Assembly: GCA_900545755.1 (NCBI GenBank)
Contig: URAG01000049.1
Location: forward strand, 1-16,769
Reading direction: 5' to 3'
Length of the DNA stretch: 16,769 bases
Source of the DNA: an uncultured Cloacibacillus sp.
GTDB taxonomy: Bacteria > Synergistota > Synergistia > Synergistales > Synergistaceae
Below the pieces are notes generated by a model. That model made no database searches and was not told where the DNA came from. It was given only the letters and a program-made list of their open reading frames with translations. Position numbers and translations under genes: made by a program. Shown here one piece after another: positions 14,835 to 16,769 of the stretch. The stretch's first letter is position 1. Every line of letters starts with the position of its first letter.

Positions 14835-15743
14835 TTGGCAGAAAATGCCGTGAATAAAAGAATGGCGGAAATGGTTACGAGAATAGATTGGGGAAGTATG
14901 AGAGGGGAAGTAGACAGATTTGAACAGTACCTGCGGGAGGTAAAACAGGCATCGGAAAATACCGTACAGTCATATCGGAGAGATCTGATGCAGATGATTA
15001 CTTATCTGGAGGAGAAAGAGATCCGGGAGGCGGCGAAGGTGACAAAGACCAGCCTGCATGGATATATTCTTCATATGGAAGAGCAGGGAAAGGCGGCTAC
15101 CACCATTTCACGGATGATGGCGGCGATGAAAGCGTTTTTTAATTATGAATGTATGCAGGCATGCATCCGGCGGAACCCGGCGGAGAGTCTGCATGCGCCG
15201 AAAGTAGAGAAAAAGGCGCCGGTGATCCTGAGTGTCGATCAGGTATCGGCGCTTCTGGCACAGCCATCCGGGCAGACGCCGAAGGAGATCCGGGACAAGG
15301 CGATGCTGGCTCTTTTATATGCGACCGGAATCCGGGTGTCAGAGCTTATAGGGATCCAGATGGAAGATATCAATATGAACATTGGATTTCTGGTCTGTCG
15401 CGACGGGGAGAGGGAGCGGACGATCCCATTTGGACGTTCGGCGAAAGCAGCGCTGGAGGAGTATCTGGAGCATGCGAGAAACGACCTGCTTCGCGGAAAG
15501 GGATCGGACTATTTCTTTGTCAACTGTACAGGCGGCGCGATGAGCCGGCAGGGATTCTGGAAGATTATCAAATATTACGGCGAGAAAGCCGGGATTGAGG
15601 AAGATATCACGCCGCATACGCTGCGCCATTCCTTTGCGGCGCACCTGATTGCGAGAGGTGCAGACATGCGGGCGGTTCAGACGATTCTCGGACATTCGGA
15701 TATGGCAACGACGCAGATGTATGCGGCGTACCGGGGAGATTGA
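14835..15743 (+). CDS. xerD: Tyrosine recombinase XerD-like
   Basis: A 302-residue tyrosine recombinase with the usual two domains: an N-terminal SAM-like core-binding domain (about 22-110, with S-E-N-T-V-Q-S-Y-R-R-D) and a C-terminal catalytic domain. Catalytic residues seen are Arg167 (A-T-G-I-R), His261 and Arg264 (H-T-L-R-H), His287 (L-G-H-S) and nucleophile Tyr296. The beta-hairpin lysine, normally the K of G-K-G-x-K-E-R in XerD, is replaced by a C-R-D-G-E-R-E-R segment. XerC/XerD resolve chromosome dimers at dif. TTG 14835 has an AGGGTGGGGGG tract just upstream; GTG 14850 or ATG 14862 are alternatives. It is a stand-alone gene with promoter and terminator and carries the right-flank codon use. 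It does not look like the integrase of a mobile element. Confidence 0.9.
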   Translation: MAENAVNKRMAEMVTRIDWGSMRGEVDRFEQYLREVKQASENTVQSYRRDLMQMITYLEEKEIREAAKVTKTSLHGYILHMEEQGKAATTISRMMAAMKAFFNYECMQACIRRNPAESLHAPKVEKKAPVILSVDQVSALLAQPSGQTPKEIRDKAMLALLYATGIRVSELIGIQMEDINMNIGFLVCRDGERERTIPFGRSAKAALEEYLEHARNDLLRGKGSDYFFVNCTGGAMSRQGFWKIIKYYGEKAGIEEDITPHTLRHSFAAHLIARGADMRAVQTILGHSDMATTQMYAAYRGD

Positions 15744-15768
15744 AAAATATCATATAAATTATAAAAAT

Positions 15769-15810
15769 AAAGCACCTGTTTTGTGAAAGACTTGACAAAA
15801 CAGGTGCTTT
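15769..15810 (+). terminator. Terminator of xerD
   Basis: A 16-bp perfect stem (15769-15784 pairing with 15795-15810) with a 10-base loop lies 26 bases after the xerD stop. The stem ends in A/T pairs and is followed by ACTATATACTTT, so it is a strong terminator-like structure; both strands are possible. Confidence 0.85.
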
Positions 15811-15820
15811 ACTATATACT
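15792..15820 (+). promoter_or_regulatory. Promoter of larA, with its -35 inside the xerD terminator
   Basis: TTGACA (15792-15797) and TATACT (15815-15820) are 17 bases apart. The -35 box straddles the terminator loop and the 3' arm. The ribosome binding site GAAGGAGA (15865-15872) lies six bases before ATG 15879. Confidence 0.75.
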
Positions 15821-15878
15821 TTAGTGGTTTAAAGCGCAACTGTTTAACGCAGATGAGGAAATGTGAAGGAGAAAGACA

Positions 15879-16769
15879 ATGGAGCAAGTACATTTAAAAT
15901 ACGGAACGTCGGCGGTCGATTTTGAGATTGACGGTGCGAAGAGTGTAAAATACCTGTATGAAAATAAGATGCGGGTCATTGAAGATATAAAAGCAGAATT
16001 TCTGCATTGTGTGACGGATGGTGTGATTGGCACGAAGCCGTTAAAGAAATTGATTGCACCGACCGATCCGGTTACGATCGTAATCAGTGATATGACGCGT
16101 TTCTGGATGCGTCAGGACGTGATCTGCGAGCTTCTGGTAAAATATCTGCACGATGAGATGGGCGTGGGATATGACCAGATTGCGGTTGTGGTTGCACTGG
16201 GAACACACCGCAAGAATACGGCGGAGGACCGCAGAAAACTTGCAAGCGAGTTTGTCTACGACCATGTAGCGAGCGTGACTGACCATGACTGCGATGCGCC
16301 GGATCTGGTATACATCGGTACGACGTCCTTCGGAACGCGTGTATCGGTCAATCCGCTGGCAGTCGGCAGAAAGGTCATCTGCATCGGCGGTACGGTGCAC
16401 CATCTGATGGCAGGCTACGGCGGCGGAAGAAAGAGCATCGTTCCAGGTATTGCTTCCCGTGAGACGATCCGCATGAACCATGAGCGTGCGCTGGATCCGG
16501 AGAAACCGATGACGGATGTGCGTGTCGGCAGCGGTCTGGTGGAGAACAACCCGATCAATCTGGATATGCGCGAGGCAGGTGCCATGGTACATGTTACGTT
16601 CGGTATTAATATCGTGGTAGATACGTCTTCCCGCCACAGCGGTTTATTCTGTGGTGAGTTTGACAAGGCATGGCAGGCAAGCTGCAGTTATGTACAGAAG
16701 GGATACGGACTGCCGATCGACTATCAGGCAGATGTCGTAATTGCAAGCTGCGGCGGTTTCCCGAAGGAT
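15879..16769 (+). CDS. larA: Nickel-dependent lactate racemase family protein (LarA), 3' truncated by window end
   Basis: 297 codons of an open frame run to the window edge; family members are about 420-430 residues. LarA racemases use a nickel-pincer cofactor covalently bound to a lysine. The equivalent positions are all present: His110 (G-T-H-R), His174 (G-T-V-H-H), Lys185 (G-G-G-R-K-S-I-V-P-G-I) and His201 (M-N-H-E), each within one position of His108, His174, Lys184 and His200 of the Lactobacillus plantarum enzyme. The N-terminal D-M-T-R at 71-74 also fits. The substrate may be lactate or another 2-hydroxyacid, since the superfamily is broad. It has its own promoter overlapping the xerD terminator and a good GAAGGAGA site. 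Cofactor genes larB, larC and larE are not in view. Confidence 0.9.
   Translation, partial: MEQVHLKYGTSAVDFEIDGAKSVKYLYENKMRVIEDIKAEFLHCVTDGVIGTKPLKKLIAPTDPVTIVISDMTRFWMRQDVICELLVKYLHDEMGVGYDQIAVVVALGTHRKNTAEDRRKLASEFVYDHVASVTDHDCDAPDLVYIGTTSFGTRVSVNPLAVGRKVICIGGTVHHLMAGYGGGRKSIVPGIASRETIRMNHERALDPEKPMTDVRVGSGLVENNPINLDMREAGAMVHVTFGINIVVDTSSRHSGLFCGEFDKAWQASCSYVQKGYGLPIDYQADVVIASCGGFPKD

Noticed and set aside
14835..15743. XerD as integrase of a genomic island covering the central block
   Set aside because: The protein looks like the housekeeping recombinase with its own promoter, it has the codon use of the flank and not of the block, and no att direct repeats or tRNA were found at either edge.
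1..16769. CRISPR arrays, tRNA, rRNA, riboswitches, insertion sequences
   Set aside because: No regularly spaced repeats, no cloverleaf or rRNA-like sequence, no transposase or terminal inverted repeats were seen on either strand by eye; a tRNAscan and Infernal run would settle this.

Overview
The window reads as a composite of two genomic backgrounds. Bases 1 to about 1,390 and about 14,570 to 16,769 have moderate GC, A/T-rich codon choice and proteins typical of Firmicutes, probably Lachnospiraceae (YebC, a TepA-type ClpP-like protease, XerD, LarA). The central block of about 13 kb is clearly GC-richer, with C/G-ending codons. It encodes an OmpH/Skp periplasmic chaperone, which implies an outer membrane, and its overall gene set resembles Synergistetes such as Cloacibacillus (inference from remembered homologues). 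The left switch falls inside a conserved stretch of nfnA. The right switch falls at or just after a broken P-loop kinase gene. A chimeric assembly is the simplest explanation, though a recombination event cannot be excluded from one sequence.

Layout. Left flank: 3' end of yebC, a hairpin that contains the tepA ribosome binding site, tepA, then a strong promoter and the start of nfnA. Central block, + strand: nfnA-nfnB (ferredoxin/NADPH transhydrogenase) ending in a terminator. Then, on the - strand, an operon-like run transcribed MBL-fold hydrolase, NSS-type sodium symporter, ferritin-like/VIT1 membrane protein. Then, on the + strand, a flavin reductase-like protein with an apparent CTG start and a 51-residue zinc-ribbon-like protein. 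Then, on the - strand, type III glutamine synthetase (glnN) behind a consensus promoter with a cluster of TATGC boxes, an OmpH/Skp chaperone, and a YgiQ-type radical SAM protein. Then, on the + strand, a YgjP-type metallopeptidase, a second MBL-fold protein and a P-loop kinase pseudogene.

Right flank: a hairpin, the xerD promoter, xerD, a 16-bp perfect terminator stem whose 3' arm carries the -35 box of a promoter for the next gene, and larA (nickel-dependent lactate racemase family), cut by the window end.

Functionally the central block is ordinary anaerobe metabolism: electron bifurcation by Nfn, ammonia assimilation by GlnN, sodium-coupled amino acid uptake, iron handling and envelope protein folding. 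I see no CRISPR array, rRNA, tRNA, insertion sequence, prophage or defence system. Nothing here is convincingly a new biological system. The most useful observations are the two junctions, the TATGC box array, the overlapping regulatory elements in the flanks, and an unannotatable-by-ATG start codon.
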